64,000 nucleotides of DNA from Hyphobacterium indicum (GTDB lineage Bacteria; Pseudomonadota; Alphaproteobacteria; Caulobacterales; Maricaulaceae): positions 806,001-870,000 of the forward strand of contig NZ_QBDX01000004.1 of assembly GCF_003129605.1 (NCBI RefSeq), in the 5' to 3' direction. Positions within the stretch are counted from its first letter, which is position 1. Each line of letters begins with the position of its first letter. The notes below the pieces were generated by a model. That model had not been told where the DNA came from and did not search any database. It was given only the letters and a program-made list of their open reading frames with translations. This document shows, one piece after another, positions 1 to 9,334 of this stretch. The position numbers were made by a program, and so were the translations under genes.

Positions 1-1691
1 TCTTCCAGATAACCCAGCGGCACGGCCCCTTCCGACAGCAATTCGTCATGGAAATCGCGGATGTCGAAAGCCTCGCCGAGGCGCGCCTCGGCGCGGGCCC
101 GCAAATCCCGCATCAGCAATTCACCGGTCTTGTAGGCCAGCGCCTGTCCCGGCCAGGAAATATAGCGCGAGACTTCAGTGCGGATATTGTGCGGAGCGAG
201 AGCGGAGTTCTCGAGGAAGCAGGCCTCGGCCTGGTCCCGTGTCCAGCCCATATAGTGGATACCGGTATCGACCACGAGCCGGCAGGCGCGCCACATCTCG
301 TAAGTGAGCCGGCCAAACTGGTCATAGGGCGTTGAATACATGCCCATTTCTTCCGCGAGAAACTCGGTATAGAGCCCCCAGCCTTCACCAAAGGCGGTGA
401 TATAGGTATTGCGCCGGAATTCCGGCACATTTTCCAGCTCCTGCGCCAGCGCGATCTGGTGATGGTGGCCCGGCACGGCCTCATGTACGGTCAGCGCCGG
501 CAGATTGTAGAGCGGCCGCTGCGACAGGTTATAGGTGTTGACCATATATCCGCCGGCCACGCCATTCTCCAGCGATCCCGGCCAGTAGCGCCCCGTCGTA
601 TAGGTCGGCGCCATCGAGGCCGGCACGGGCCGGACGCCATAGGGCAGGCGCGGCATGCGGCCGAAAAAGCGCGGCATGGCATCATCCGCCCGCTTGGCAA
701 TCCAGGCGGCCACCATCAGCAACTCTTCCTCGCTCTCGGCATAGAATTGCGGATCGGTCCGCATGAAATTCAGGAATTCCGCGAATGTGCCGTCAAATTC
801 CACTTCCTCGATGATGGCTTCCATCTCCGAGCGGATCCGGGCAACTTCGGCCAGACCCCGCTGATGCACTTCCTCCGGGCTGGTATCCAGCGTGGTGTGA
901 TAGCGCACCAGCGCCTGGTATTGCTCGCGCCCGCCCGGAACCGAGGAAATGCCCAGATCTTCGCGCGCCGCCGGCACATATTCCTCGTCCATGAAGGTGA
1001 GAAGATCGCGATAGGCGGGCAGGACATGATCTTCCACAGCCGCCACGGCCTCCGCGCGCAACCGGTCGCGTTCGGCTTGCGGCACGCCGCGCGGCAGAGC
1101 ATCGATCGGTGCCACCATGCCGGTGTCCTCGACACTCATCGCCGCAATCGCCGCAATCTGGTCACGCACCCCGCCAATGATATTGGCCGGCTGGGTATGG
1201 CCGTCCTCTATGCCCTGGCGCATCCAGTAGATGTTCTCGTCCAGATAACGCGGCAGGTCTTCCAGCCGCGCAATCCAGTTCTCCGCCTCCTCAACATTCG
1301 AGGGCCGGGTCGAGGACGCAACGTAAAGCGGGGTCGAGAAAAAGCCGCTATCATTGGAAAACGGCGCGCGCTGCATGTCATATTGCGCCAGCTCGACACG
1401 GAAGCGCAGGAGATAGTCCAGCGTGGCGAAATTGACGATCTGCGCGGCTGGCAGATTGTCTTCCTCGATCGCCTCCAGCCGCTCAAGGAACACCACATCA
1501 GCGGCGCGATCCTCGGCAAAGCGTTCCGGCGAGAGATCGTCCCAGCGCCCGGCCGCATCCGGATTCTCGTCCGGATCATCGCGGTTTTCATGCGCTTCGA
1601 AGTCGGCAATCAGCGCCTCGAAATCCTCGGCATCATCGGCAAGGGCCGGAGCCGTAAAAAGAAGTCCTGAAACCAGAATGGCGCGCAGCAT
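1..1691 (-). CDS. DUF885 family protein (putative exported metallopeptidase-like), 3' part cut by window edge
   Basis: Reading on the minus strand from the ATG at 1691 gives an open frame of 563 codons running off the left edge, so the C-terminus is missing. The N-terminus MLRAILVSGLLFTAPALA is a typical Sec signal peptide, so the product is probably periplasmic. About residue 405 there is VHEAVPGHHHQ, the HExxxGHH motif of DUF885 proteins, which look like zincin-type peptidases; further on GEGWGLYTEFLAEE is also characteristic. The reaction and substrate are not known from sequence. Family assignment is firm, the enzymatic role is inference. Confidence 0.88.
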   Translation of the reverse strand, partial: MLRAILVSGLLFTAPALADDAEDFEALIADFEAHENRDDPDENPDAAGRWDDLSPERFAEDRAADVVFLERLEAIEEDNLPAAQIVNFATLDYLLRFRVELAQYDMQRAPFSNDSGFFSTPLYVASSTRPSNVEEAENWIARLEDLPRYLDENIYWMRQGIEDGHTQPANIIGGVRDQIAAIAAMSVEDTGMVAPIDALPRGVPQAERDRLRAEAVAAVEDHVLPAYRDLLTFMDEEYVPAAREDLGISSVPGGREQYQALVRYHTTLDTSPEEVHQRGLAEVARIRSEMEAIIEEVEFDGTFAEFLNFMRTDPQFYAESEEELLMVAAWIAKRADDAMPRFFGRMPRLPYGVRPVPASMAPTYTTGRYWPGSLENGVAGGYMVNTYNLSQRPLYNLPALTVHEAVPGHHHQIALAQELENVPEFRRNTYITAFGEGWGLYTEFLAEEMGMYSTPYDQFGRLTYEMWRACRLVVDTGIHYMGWTRDQAEACFLENSALAPHNIRTEVSRYISWPGQALAYKTGELLMRDLRARAEARLGEAFDIRDFHDELLSEGAVPLGYLE

Positions 1692-1765
1692 GTCTCTCTC
1701 CCCGAGTGTTCGCCGGAGAGACTAGACCAGATTCTTCAGATGTCAGCCCTGAGGGTCAGGACGTC

Positions 1766-2647
1766 CTAGCCGCGCTTGAGGTCTTCCGGACGCAGGCCGA
1801 GTCGCTTGATGACCTGCTTGTCGACGAATTTTTCCGGCAGAAGGCGCGGCATGGTCCAGTTTTCAAACCGCTGCGGCACTTCAGCATAGCGGTTTTTCGG
1901 ATTGGCCGCCGTCAGGCAGTGATGCACGCGTGTCCCGATCTGGCGGGGCGGAAGACCTTTCGGACCACGATCCAGCATCCAGTGAAACACCCGCTCCATG
2001 GATTTGATGTAATCGGTGTGGCGGTATTTATCGAGCTCGCTGGTATCATCCGCCTTGTCCCAGATCGGCGTGGCGACCGCGCCCGGTCCGATGATGTGCA
2101 CGCCGATGCCATAGAGCGCCAACTCCTTGCGCAGGGATTTCGACAGGCCTTCCAGCGCGTGTTTGGACGCCGCATAGGGGCCGACAAAGGGCATGCCCAT
2201 TTTCCCGGCGACGGACGACATGGTGACCACCCGGCCCGGCTTGCCGGTCAGGGATTTGTCCGCGCCCAGAAGCGGCCCGAAAGCCTGCACCGTGCGCACC
2301 ACACCCAGCACATTGATGTCGAGCTGTTGTTCAAACTCCTCGACCGGAATGTGCAGGATCGGCCCGGTCACCGCGACACCGGCGTTGCAGACCAGGCCCT
2401 GTAGCGTCTTTCCGCCCAGCGCCTCACGCACTTTTTCCCCGGCGGCGTTCAGGGAGTCCGAATCCGTCACTTCCATCTTCAGCGGCGTGACACTGTCGCC
2501 GAATTCCTGGCTCAGCCGCGCGGCATCCTCATCCTTGCGCACTCCGGCAAAGACGTGCCAGCCCTTCTCGATCAGCACTTGCGTTGTGGCATGACCGATG
2601 CCGGTCGAGGCACCGGTGACAACGGCGGCAGGTTTGGTGAGGGTCAT
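1766..2647 (-). CDS. short-chain dehydrogenase/reductase (SDR) family oxidoreductase
   Basis: A 293-residue classical SDR, a cytosolic NAD(P)-dependent oxidoreductase of unknown substrate. Visible motifs are the Rossmann nucleotide site TGASTGIG near residue 13, CNAG near residue 85, the catalytic Ser in MSSVAGKMG and the YAASK (YxxxK) catalytic pair. The frame is open for 24 more codons upstream, but the ATG at 2647 is chosen because GGGGAG lies 8 nt ahead and the protein then begins MTLTKPAAVVTG, the normal SDR beginning. It is transcribed divergently from the amidohydrolase gene. Confidence 0.9.
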   Translation of the reverse strand: MTLTKPAAVVTGASTGIGHATTQVLIEKGWHVFAGVRKDEDAARLSQEFGDSVTPLKMEVTDSDSLNAAGEKVREALGGKTLQGLVCNAGVAVTGPILHIPVEEFEQQLDINVLGVVRTVQAFGPLLGADKSLTGKPGRVVTMSSVAGKMGMPFVGPYAASKHALEGLSKSLRKELALYGIGVHIIGPGAVATPIWDKADDTSELDKYRHTDYIKSMERVFHWMLDRGPKGLPPRQIGTRVHHCLTAANPKNRYAEVPQRFENWTMPRLLPEKFVDKQVIKRLGLRPEDLKRG

Positions 2648-2711
2648 GATGTGAGCTCCCCGGCTGGTTTTCTTTACCTCTATACGCTCAACATGGGCGC
2701 AAGGATTGCTT

Positions 2712-2739
2712 TTGACCAATCTGGCAGACAGGTTAGCGT
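2712..2739 (+). promoter_or_regulatory. candidate sigma-70-type promoter for the amidohydrolase gene
   Basis: TTGACC at 2712-2717, a 16-nt spacer, and TAGCGT at 2734-2739 lie about 30 nt before the start codon. The -35 box is good and the -10 box is weak. This is a pattern match only. Confidence 0.3.
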
Positions 2740-2767
2740 CAATTCAAAGCTTTGGGAGGGGCCCGTC

Positions 2768-4159
2768 ATGATGATTCGCACACTCACACTCGCTGTCAGT
2801 CTGACATTCACCGGCACCGCGATGGCGCAGGAGCGTCAGGCGCTGGTCGGCGGCACCTTGCTGGACGGCAATGGCGGCCCGCCCGTCTACAACTCGGTCA
2901 TTCTGGTCGAGGATGACCGCATCACCGCCGTCGGCAATCAGGACTCGCTGGCCGTGCCGGAGGGCTATGAGATCATCTCCACCGAAGGCATGACCGTCCT
3001 GCCCGGCCTGTGGGAGATGCACGCCCATTTGATGCTGACCGGCCATGCCGATTACTCGCACTGGCACCCCACCTATGCCGATCGCATGGAAGACGAGATC
3101 ATGCCGGCCTCGGCGGTTCAGCTCCTGCTGGCGGGGGTCACCACGGCGCGCGATCTCGGCGCACCGCTGGATATCAGCCTGTCGATCCGCGACCGCATCA
3201 ATTCCGGCGAACTGCCCGGCCCGCGCCTCTTTGTCTCCGGGCCCTTCCTGCAGAACGAACCCTATCCCGGCACGGAAAATTACCGCTGGGGCATTTCCTC
3301 GGTTCGTGAAGCCCGCGCACGTGTCCGCGAACTCGCCGAGGCGGGCGTGGATGTCATCAAGCTGGTCGATCAGGACGAGATCGGACTGGAAATCGTCCGT
3401 GCTCTAGTAGACGAGGCCCACGCCCACGGCCTGCGCGTGGTGGGCCACTCCCACCGCGCCGATGAAATCCTTGTCGGGCTGGACGTCGGCGTCGACAATT
3501 TCGAACATACCGGCCTGACCACCGCGCCGGAATATCCGCCCGAAGTGATCGAGGCCCTGCGCCGCCGCACCTCGCAAGGCCGGGTCCGGGGCGGGCCGCT
3601 GTTCTGGACGCCGACCATTGAGGGGCTGTGGAATTACGAGCGCACGCGCGACAATCCCGAACGTCTGGACAATACCTGCTGGCATCGCGGCCTGCAGCCC
3701 GACACGATTGCCGACATTGCCGCCTCTCTGGAACATGTTGACCAGCTGGAATACATGCAGCTCACACCCCTGCGCCGCCCCACACTGCGCCGCAAGTTCG
3801 AGCAATTGCGCGAAGCCGGCGTGGTCATGCTGGTGGGCACGGATTCGGGCATCCCGACGAAATTCCACTGCCAGTCCACCTGGAACGAGATTGATGTCTG
3901 GACCCGCGAGCTGGACGTGCCGGTGATGGATGTCATCCGCTCGGCCACCTACTGGCCGTCCGTCCTGATGGGCGTGCAGGATGAATGGGGCCGCATCCAG
4001 GAAGGCCATTATGCCGACATCATCGCCGTGGATGGCGATCTTCTCACCTATCCCGCCCTCCTGCAGAGCGTCGATTTCGTGATGAAGGGCGGCGTGGTTT
4101 ACGTCGAGGACGGCAATGTCATCGAGGAGCGCCTGCCGGAGAGCTTGCGGGTTGAATAA
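2768..4159 (+). CDS. exported amidohydrolase (imidazolonepropionase/prolidase-like)
   Basis: A 463-residue metal-dependent amidohydrolase of the urease-related superfamily. A signal peptide ending in AMA-QE predicts export. The metal-binding signature MHAHL (HxH) follows VLPGLWE near residue 75; GVDVIKLVDQ supplies the usual conserved lysine region, VVGHSHR a further metal histidine, and GTDSGIP the catalytic aspartate. Such proteins often act on peptides or lactams; the substrate cannot be told. The start at 2768 (a second ATG follows at 2771) has GGGAGGGG just ahead. The unknown membrane protein begins three bases after its stop, suggesting cotranscription. Confidence 0.88.
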   Translation: MMIRTLTLAVSLTFTGTAMAQERQALVGGTLLDGNGGPPVYNSVILVEDDRITAVGNQDSLAVPEGYEIISTEGMTVLPGLWEMHAHLMLTGHADYSHWHPTYADRMEDEIMPASAVQLLLAGVTTARDLGAPLDISLSIRDRINSGELPGPRLFVSGPFLQNEPYPGTENYRWGISSVREARARVRELAEAGVDVIKLVDQDEIGLEIVRALVDEAHAHGLRVVGHSHRADEILVGLDVGVDNFEHTGLTTAPEYPPEVIEALRRRTSQGRVRGGPLFWTPTIEGLWNYERTRDNPERLDNTCWHRGLQPDTIADIAASLEHVDQLEYMQLTPLRRPTLRRKFEQLREAGVVMLVGTDSGIPTKFHCQSTWNEIDVWTRELDVPVMDVIRSATYWPSVLMGVQDEWGRIQEGHYADIIAVDGDLLTYPALLQSVDFVMKGGVVYVEDGNVIEERLPESLRVE

Positions 4160-4162
4160 GGC

Positions 4163-4687
4163 ATGACAGAGACCGGCTGGATCATTGTCTGGGATTTCCG
4201 GGATGCCTTTCCGTGGTATCTGGCGATTGGTCCGGCCGGACTTTTGACAGGGTTATTCTTCTTTGGCTGGTTCTTTGGTTCCTATATGAATTTCGTCAGG
4301 AGATTCATCGGAAAAACCGTCGTTAGGATTTTCAGAATTATCGGACTTCCCTTTTTGGTAGTTACCCTGACAGGCGGTCTGATTGTGGTGACCGTTAATT
4401 TGATAAGCTATCTCAATCTTCGTTCCGCGGTTGCCGATGAACATTTCCGAACCGTCGATGGAATCGCCGTTATGACGGTTATCAACGATGAGCCCAAGAC
4501 TATCAGGCTTTCCATTGATGGCCGGAATTTCGAATATACTGAAAACCGGGTTGATGCCCGATTTACTGGTCGCTTCACGGATGGTTCTGAAATTGAAAGT
4601 GGGATGGAGCTTCGTGTGTCTTTCGTGCGGGATCGAATTATTCGGATAGAGCGCCGGGAACAGCCCGAAGCCGACACTCCGCGTTGA
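4163..4687 (+). CDS. hypothetical membrane protein
   Basis: A 174-residue protein I do not recognise. It has two strongly hydrophobic segments, about residues 17-38 (AIGPAGLLTGLFFFGWFFG) and 53-77 (IGLPFLVVTLTGGLIVVTV), followed by a soluble region of about 95 residues rich in beta-type sequence and charged residues. The coding sequence is visibly richer in A+T, with codons such as ATT, TTT and GAA, than the genes on both sides, which hints at a different origin. It starts three bases after the amidohydrolase stop and ends 63 nt before sdhC. The open frame is convincing, the function unknown. Confidence 0.65.
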   Translation: MTETGWIIVWDFRDAFPWYLAIGPAGLLTGLFFFGWFFGSYMNFVRRFIGKTVVRIFRIIGLPFLVVTLTGGLIVVTVNLISYLNLRSAVADEHFRTVDGIAVMTVINDEPKTIRLSIDGRNFEYTENRVDARFTGRFTDGSEIESGMELRVSFVRDRIIRIERREQPEADTPR

Positions 4688-4750
4688 CCCTGACCCGGCG
4701 CGGCTTATTGTCTGCGCCGAACAGGGCTTTGTCTGATCAGGGATATCTCA

Positions 4751-5155
4751 ATGGCCAGCGGAAATACCGACACCCGGCCGCTTTCGCCGCACCTGCAGGT
4801 GTGGCGCTGGCATCCGACCATGCTGTCATCCATCCTCCACCGGGTGTCCGGCATCGGCAATTATCTCGGTGCCATCGCCCTCACCGTCTGGCTGGTCCTG
4901 CTGGCAACAGGGGCCGAGGGGGCCGTCGAAATCCTGACCACCGGATCGCTCGCCTGGCTGACCCGCATCGGCCTCATCCTCCTGACCTGGTCGGCCAGCT
5001 ATCACTTTCTCAACGGCCTCCGTCATCTGATCTGGGATGCCGGTAAGGGGTTCGACCCGAAAGGCTCGAACCAGCGCTCGGTGATCATCATCGCCCTGTC
5101 CATTGTCCTGCCGGCGGTGATCTGGTTCTTCGCCCTCACCGGAGGCGCCTCATGA
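4751..5155 (+). CDS. sdhC: succinate dehydrogenase cytochrome b556 subunit
   Basis: A 134-residue membrane anchor subunit of complex II. The SdhC signature is visible: RPLSPHLQVWRW near the N-terminus, then SSILHRVSG, with the histidine-arginine pair near the quinone site, and YHFLNGLRHLIWD, whose first histidine is the expected haem b ligand. There are three transmembrane segments. The order sdhC-sdhD-sdhA-sdhB is the standard alphaproteobacterial one, and the stop overlaps the sdhD start by 4 nt (ATGA), implying translational coupling. AGGGA precedes the start by 7-8 nt. Confidence 0.95.
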   Translation: MASGNTDTRPLSPHLQVWRWHPTMLSSILHRVSGIGNYLGAIALTVWLVLLATGAEGAVEILTTGSLAWLTRIGLILLTWSASYHFLNGLRHLIWDAGKGFDPKGSNQRSVIIIALSIVLPAVIWFFALTGGAS

Positions 5156-5535
5156 AGTCGATGATGACCCCGGCCAAGCGCACCAACCGCCTCGGCTCGG
5201 CCAAGTCCGGCACCCATCATTTCATCGCCCAGCGCGTCAGCGCCGTGGCGCTGGCCATCGCCCTGCCGCTCTTCGTTCTGGCGCTGGCCTTTTCCGGCGC
5301 GCCGGATCCGGATGCCGCGCGCGGCTTCTTCGGCTCCGCCTGGGGCGCCCTGCTGACGCTGATCACCCTGACCGCGGCGCTTTATCACATGCGGCTGGGT
5401 TTGCAGGTCGTGGTCGAGGACTACATCCACGGGGCAGGGCTGAAATTCACCCTGCTGATCGGCAATACGCTGATCGCTTACGGGCTGTGGCTGGCGGGCG
5501 TTTACGCGCTTTTCCGCCTCGCCCTGGCCGCCTGA
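5152..5535 (+). CDS. sdhD: succinate dehydrogenase membrane anchor subunit
   Basis: A 127-residue three-helix membrane protein. The N-terminal LGSAKSGTHHFIAQRVSA and the later ALYHMRLGLQVVVEDYIHG are characteristic of SdhD; the histidine in YHMRLG is the expected haem ligand partner to that of SdhC. It overlaps sdhC by 4 nt and is followed 21 nt later by sdhA. With SdhC it anchors the catalytic subunits and carries electrons to ubiquinone in the inner membrane. Confidence 0.95.
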   Translation: MKSMMTPAKRTNRLGSAKSGTHHFIAQRVSAVALAIALPLFVLALAFSGAPDPDAARGFFGSAWGALLTLITLTAALYHMRLGLQVVVEDYIHGAGLKFTLLIGNTLIAYGLWLAGVYALFRLALAA

Positions 5536-5556
5536 TACGGGAAGAAGAGAAACAAC

Positions 5557-7344
5557 ATGTCCGACTATACGTGGATTGATCACACCTATGACGTTGTTGT
5601 GGTCGGCGCCGGCGGCGCCGGGCTCCGCGCCGCTCTGGGCGCGGCGCAATCCGGGCTGAAAACCGCCTGCATCTCGAAAGTCTTCCCGACCCGCTCCCAC
5701 ACGGTCGCAGCGCAGGGCGGCATTTCCGCCAGCCTTGGCAATATGGGCGAGGATGACTGGCGCTGGCACATGTATGACACCGTCAAGGGGTCGGACTGGC
5801 TGGGCGATCAGGACGCCATCGAATATCTCTGCCGCAATGCGCCCGCCGCCGTATACGAGCTGGAACACTGGGGCGTGCCCTTCTCGCGCACCGAGGACGG
5901 CAAGATCTATCAGCGCGCCTTTGGCGGCATGACCCGCAATTATGGCGAAGGCTCGGTACAGCGCACCTGCGCCGCCGCCGACCGCACCGGCCATGCCATC
6001 CTGCACACGCTCTACGGCCAGTGCGTCAAGGAAGAGACCGAATTCTTCATCGAGTATTTCGCCCTCGACCTGATCATGGACGAGGATGGCGTCTGCCGCG
6101 GCATCACCGCCTGGAAGCTGGACGATGGCACTTTGCACCGTTTCCGCGCCAAATCCGTGATTCTGGCCACCGGCGGCTATGGCCGCGCCTATTTCTCCTG
6201 CACCTCGGCGCATACCTGCACCGGCGATGGCAATGCCATGGTGCTGCGCGCCGGCCTGCCCCTGCAGGACATGGAATTTGTCCAGTTTCACCCGACCGGC
6301 ATTTACGGCGCCGGCGTGCTCATCACCGAAGGCGTGCGCGGCGAAGGCGGCTATCTGACCAATTCAGAGGGCGAGCGCTTCATGGAACGCTATGCGCCCT
6401 CCGCCAAGGATCTGGCCAGCCGCGATGTCGTCTCGCGCTCGATGACCATCGAGATCCGCGAGGGCCGCGGCGTCGGGCCGAAGAAAGACCACATCTATCT
6501 CCATCTCGATCACCTCGATCCGGAGATCATCCACAAGCGCCTGCCCGGCATTTCCGAAAGCGCGCGCGTCTTCTCCGGCGTTGATGTGACCCGCGACCCG
6601 ATCCCGGTCCTGCCGACCGTCCACTACAATATGGGCGGCATCCCGACCAATTATCATGGCGAGGTTCTGACCCTGAATGGCAAGGGCGAGGAAATCACCG
6701 TGCCGGGCCTGATGGCCGTCGGTGAAGCCGCTTGCGTCTCGGTCCACGGCGCCAACCGCCTCGGCTCCAACTCGCTGATCGATCTGGTGGTGTTTGGCCG
6801 CGCCGCCGGCCTGCGCGTCGGCGAAACCGTGAATGCCGCCGCCAGCCAGCCGGATCTGCCGAAAGGCGCAGGCGACAATTCCCTCGCCCGCCTCGACAAA
6901 TACCGCAATGCCAAGGGCAAGACGCCCACCGCAAAACTGCGTGACCAGATGCAGGCCGCGATGCAGGAAAACTGTGCCGTCTTCCGCACCGGCGAGGTGA
7001 TGAATGAGGGCGTCGAGCGCATCAAGCAGGTCTATGCCGGCCTGCCCGATATCGCTGTCTCCGACCGCAGCCTGATCTGGAACACCGATCTCATGGAAAC
7101 GCTGGAGCTGGACAATCTCGTCGCCCAGGCCGCCGTCACCGTGAATGGCGCGGTCGCGCGCGAGGAAAGCCGCGGCGCCCATGCCCGCGAGGATTTCCCG
7201 GATCGCGATGACAAGGACTGGATGAAGCACACCCTCGCCTGGATTGACGAAACCGGCAATGTCCGCCTCGACTATCGCGGCGTCCACAATTTCACCATGT
7301 CGAACGACATAGCGTACATTGAGCCCAAAGCGCGGGTTTATTAA
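5557..7344 (+). CDS. sdhA: succinate dehydrogenase flavoprotein subunit
   Basis: A 595-residue catalytic subunit that oxidises succinate to fumarate in the TCA cycle and respiratory chain. Visible features are the FAD dinucleotide site [13 protein letters not shown] near residue 14, [10 protein letters not shown] carrying the histidine that binds FAD covalently, the active-site region QFHPTGIYG, and RLGSNSLID near residue 400. Length matches the family. AAGAAGAG precedes the ATG. It is preceded by the sdhD stop at 21 nt and followed by sdhB at 12 nt, so it lies inside one operon. Confidence 0.97.
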   Translation: MSDYTWIDHTYDVVVVGAGGAGLRAALGAAQSGLKTACISKVFPTRSHTVAAQGGISASLGNMGEDDWRWHMYDTVKGSDWLGDQDAIEYLCRNAPAAVYELEHWGVPFSRTEDGKIYQRAFGGMTRNYGEGSVQRTCAAADRTGHAILHTLYGQCVKEETEFFIEYFALDLIMDEDGVCRGITAWKLDDGTLHRFRAKSVILATGGYGRAYFSCTSAHTCTGDGNAMVLRAGLPLQDMEFVQFHPTGIYGAGVLITEGVRGEGGYLTNSEGERFMERYAPSAKDLASRDVVSRSMTIEIREGRGVGPKKDHIYLHLDHLDPEIIHKRLPGISESARVFSGVDVTRDPIPVLPTVHYNMGGIPTNYHGEVLTLNGKGEEITVPGLMAVGEAACVSVHGANRLGSNSLIDLVVFGRAAGLRVGETVNAAASQPDLPKGAGDNSLARLDKYRNAKGKTPTAKLRDQMQAAMQENCAVFRTGEVMNEGVERIKQVYAGLPDIAVSDRSLIWNTDLMETLELDNLVAQAAVTVNGAVAREESRGAHAREDFPDRDDKDWMKHTLAWIDETGNVRLDYRGVHNFTMSNDIAYIEPKARVY

Positions 7345-7356
7345 GAGGACACGGAA

Positions 7357-8136
7357 ATGGTTGAGCTCGCCCTGCCACGCGGATCAAAGCCCAAAAAGGG
7401 CAAGACATGGGACAAGCCGGAAGGCGCGAAGAACACCCGCACCTTCAAGGTCTACCGCTATGATCCGGAAGCCGGCGGCAATCCCAGCTGGGACACCTAT
7501 ACCGTTGATCTCGACGATTGCGGCCCGATGGTGCTCGACGCCCTGTTGTGGATCAAGAACAATGTCGATTCCTCGCTCGCCTTCCGCCGCTCCTGCCGGG
7601 AGGGCGTGTGCGGCTCCTGCGCCATGAATATCGGCGGCCGCAACACCATTGCCTGCACCAAGGGTATGGACGAGTTCAGGGGCGACATCACCATCGCGCC
7701 CCTGCCGCACCAGCCGGTGGTGAAGGACCTCATCCCCGATCTCACCGACTTCTATGCCCAGCAGGCCTTCGTGCAGCCCTATCTGCAGACCAAGACGCCG
7801 GCGCCGGAAAAGGAATGGCGGCAATCCGAAGAGGACCGCACCAAGGTCGACGGGCTGTATGAATGCATCATGTGCGCCTGCTGCTCCACGGCCTGCCCGT
7901 CCTATTGGTGGAATGGCGACAAATATCTTGGCCCGGCCGCCCTGCTCCACGCCTATCGCTGGATTGCCGACAGCCGCGACGAGATGACCGGCGAGCGCCT
8001 GGATGATCTGGAAGATCCGTTCAAACTCTATCGCTGCCACACCATCATGAATTGCGCCCAGGTCTGCCCCAAGGGCCTCAATCCGGCCGAGGCCATTGGC
8101 AAGATCAAGCAATTGATGGTCGAGCGCGAAAGCTGA
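7357..8136 (+). CDS. sdhB: succinate dehydrogenase iron-sulfur subunit
   Basis: A 259-residue electron-transfer subunit. The three clusters are readable in order: [2Fe-2S] in [13 protein letters not shown], [4Fe-4S] in [16 protein letters not shown], and [3Fe-4S] in [17 protein letters not shown]. It passes electrons from the SdhA flavin to the quinone site formed with SdhC/SdhD. AGAGGA lies before the start. It closes the classical operon, but another reading frame (AraC-type regulator) begins only 10 nt beyond its stop. Confidence 0.97.
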   Translation: MVELALPRGSKPKKGKTWDKPEGAKNTRTFKVYRYDPEAGGNPSWDTYTVDLDDCGPMVLDALLWIKNNVDSSLAFRRSCREGVCGSCAMNIGGRNTIACTKGMDEFRGDITIAPLPHQPVVKDLIPDLTDFYAQQAFVQPYLQTKTPAPEKEWRQSEEDRTKVDGLYECIMCACCSTACPSYWWNGDKYLGPAALLHAYRWIADSRDEMTGERLDDLEDPFKLYRCHTIMNCAQVCPKGLNPAEAIGKIKQLMVERES

Positions 8137-8146
8137 GACCGGCCAG

Positions 8147-9298
8147 GTGACCTTCGGACCCGCCGGCCTGCTCGCGGCCATTGGCGCGGTCCTTTTCCTG
8201 GCCATGGCCTTCCTGACCGCCCGCCATGGCGGGCTGCGCCAGCGCCTGTTTGCTGCCTTCCTCTCCGCCGCCAGCCTCAGCCTCGTCAATTTCGTCATTG
8301 TCGATAGCGGCCTCGCAATGATGCAGCCGCGGCTGATCTTCATCGGCAACACGCTGGGCCTCGCCGCCGCGCCGCTGCTCTACCTGTTTGCCCATGCCAT
8401 GGCGTCCGAGGGCTTCCGGCTGTCACCGCAGCACGTTCGCCATTTCGTACCGCTGGCGGTCATCTCGGCAATCGTGATCTGGCAATACCATGCACGGCCC
8501 GAAGCCGATCAGATCGCCATCCTCACCGGCGCGGCATCGGGCAGCTGGCTGAACAGCCCGGTTTTCGTGCTGGCCATCTTCGCCTACCCGCTGGCCTATC
8601 TGACCGCGACCGCGCTGCTGGTGCGGCGCTATGAACAGGCCTCCCGCGCCACCCGGTCTTCCAGCGACGGAAGGGAAATGCGTTGGCTGCTGGTCTCGAT
8701 CGCCGGGCTGGCAGCCGGCGCCGGGCTCAGCATTGCGCACTACGTCTTTACCAACCTCTATCCGGTAGCCTGGCTGGCCCTCGCGCTTGCCCTTATCCTG
8801 GGCGCCGGCGGGCTTGTGCTCGGACTCTATTTCCTGGTTTCCGCCTTCCGTAGCCTGCAGGCCGCCGCGCCACTGCCTGCGGGCGAACTGGAAGCCGCGA
8901 AATACGGCGAACACCGGATCGATGAGGCACAGCTCACGGATTTTGCCGAAACGGTCAACGCCTACATGGCAGCAGCCAGACCGCATCTCGATCCGGCGCT
9001 CACCCTCGAGGCGCTGGCGCGTCCATTGCCGCTCACATCGCGGGAATTGTCACAGACCCTCAACCGCCACTTCGGCCAGTCCTTCTATGAATTCATCGCC
9101 CGCTGGCGGGTGGCGGACGCCAAGGCCCGTCTTCTGGACCGGCCCGGCGACACCATCACGCAAGTCATGCTCGACAGCGGATTCTCGTCGAAATCGTCTT
9201 TCATAACGGCCTTCCGCCGCGAGACCGGGCTGACGCCGTCACAATGGCGGGCCAATCGCGCCGGTTCGAATACGCGTCCGCGAACGCCCGGCACCTGA
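8147..9298 (+). CDS. membrane-bound AraC family transcriptional regulator
   Basis: A 383-residue protein that starts with GTG 10 nt after sdhB. The first about 240 residues contain roughly seven hydrophobic helices (for example AGLLAAIGAVLFLAMAFL and PVFVLAIFAYPLAYLTATA), and the last 100 residues form an AraC/XylS double helix-turn-helix: LTLEALARPLPLTSRELSQ, FYEFIARWRVADAKARL, and the second helix pair ending GFSSKSSFITAFRRETG followed by PSQWR. It therefore looks like a regulator anchored in the membrane, sensing there and binding DNA. Tight spacing suggests cotranscription with sdhCDAB; whether it controls them is unknown. No strong ribosome site is visible before the GTG. Confidence 0.82.
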   Translation: MTFGPAGLLAAIGAVLFLAMAFLTARHGGLRQRLFAAFLSAASLSLVNFVIVDSGLAMMQPRLIFIGNTLGLAAAPLLYLFAHAMASEGFRLSPQHVRHFVPLAVISAIVIWQYHARPEADQIAILTGAASGSWLNSPVFVLAIFAYPLAYLTATALLVRRYEQASRATRSSSDGREMRWLLVSIAGLAAGAGLSIAHYVFTNLYPVAWLALALALILGAGGLVLGLYFLVSAFRSLQAAAPLPAGELEAAKYGEHRIDEAQLTDFAETVNAYMAAARPHLDPALTLEALARPLPLTSRELSQTLNRHFGQSFYEFIARWRVADAKARLLDRPGDTITQVMLDSGFSSKSSFITAFRRETGLTPSQWRANRAGSNTRPRTPGT

Positions 9299-9334
9299 AA
9301 CCGTGTCATTGCCGCCTCATCGGAGGACATGACA

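Noticed and set aside
459-1670. 403-codon plus-strand open frame
   Set aside because: Antisense to the DUF885 gene, which has a signal peptide and the HExxxGHH motif.
5023-6291. 422-codon minus-strand open frame across sdhC-sdhA
   Set aside because: Fully antisense to the well-supported sdh genes; no recognisable motif.
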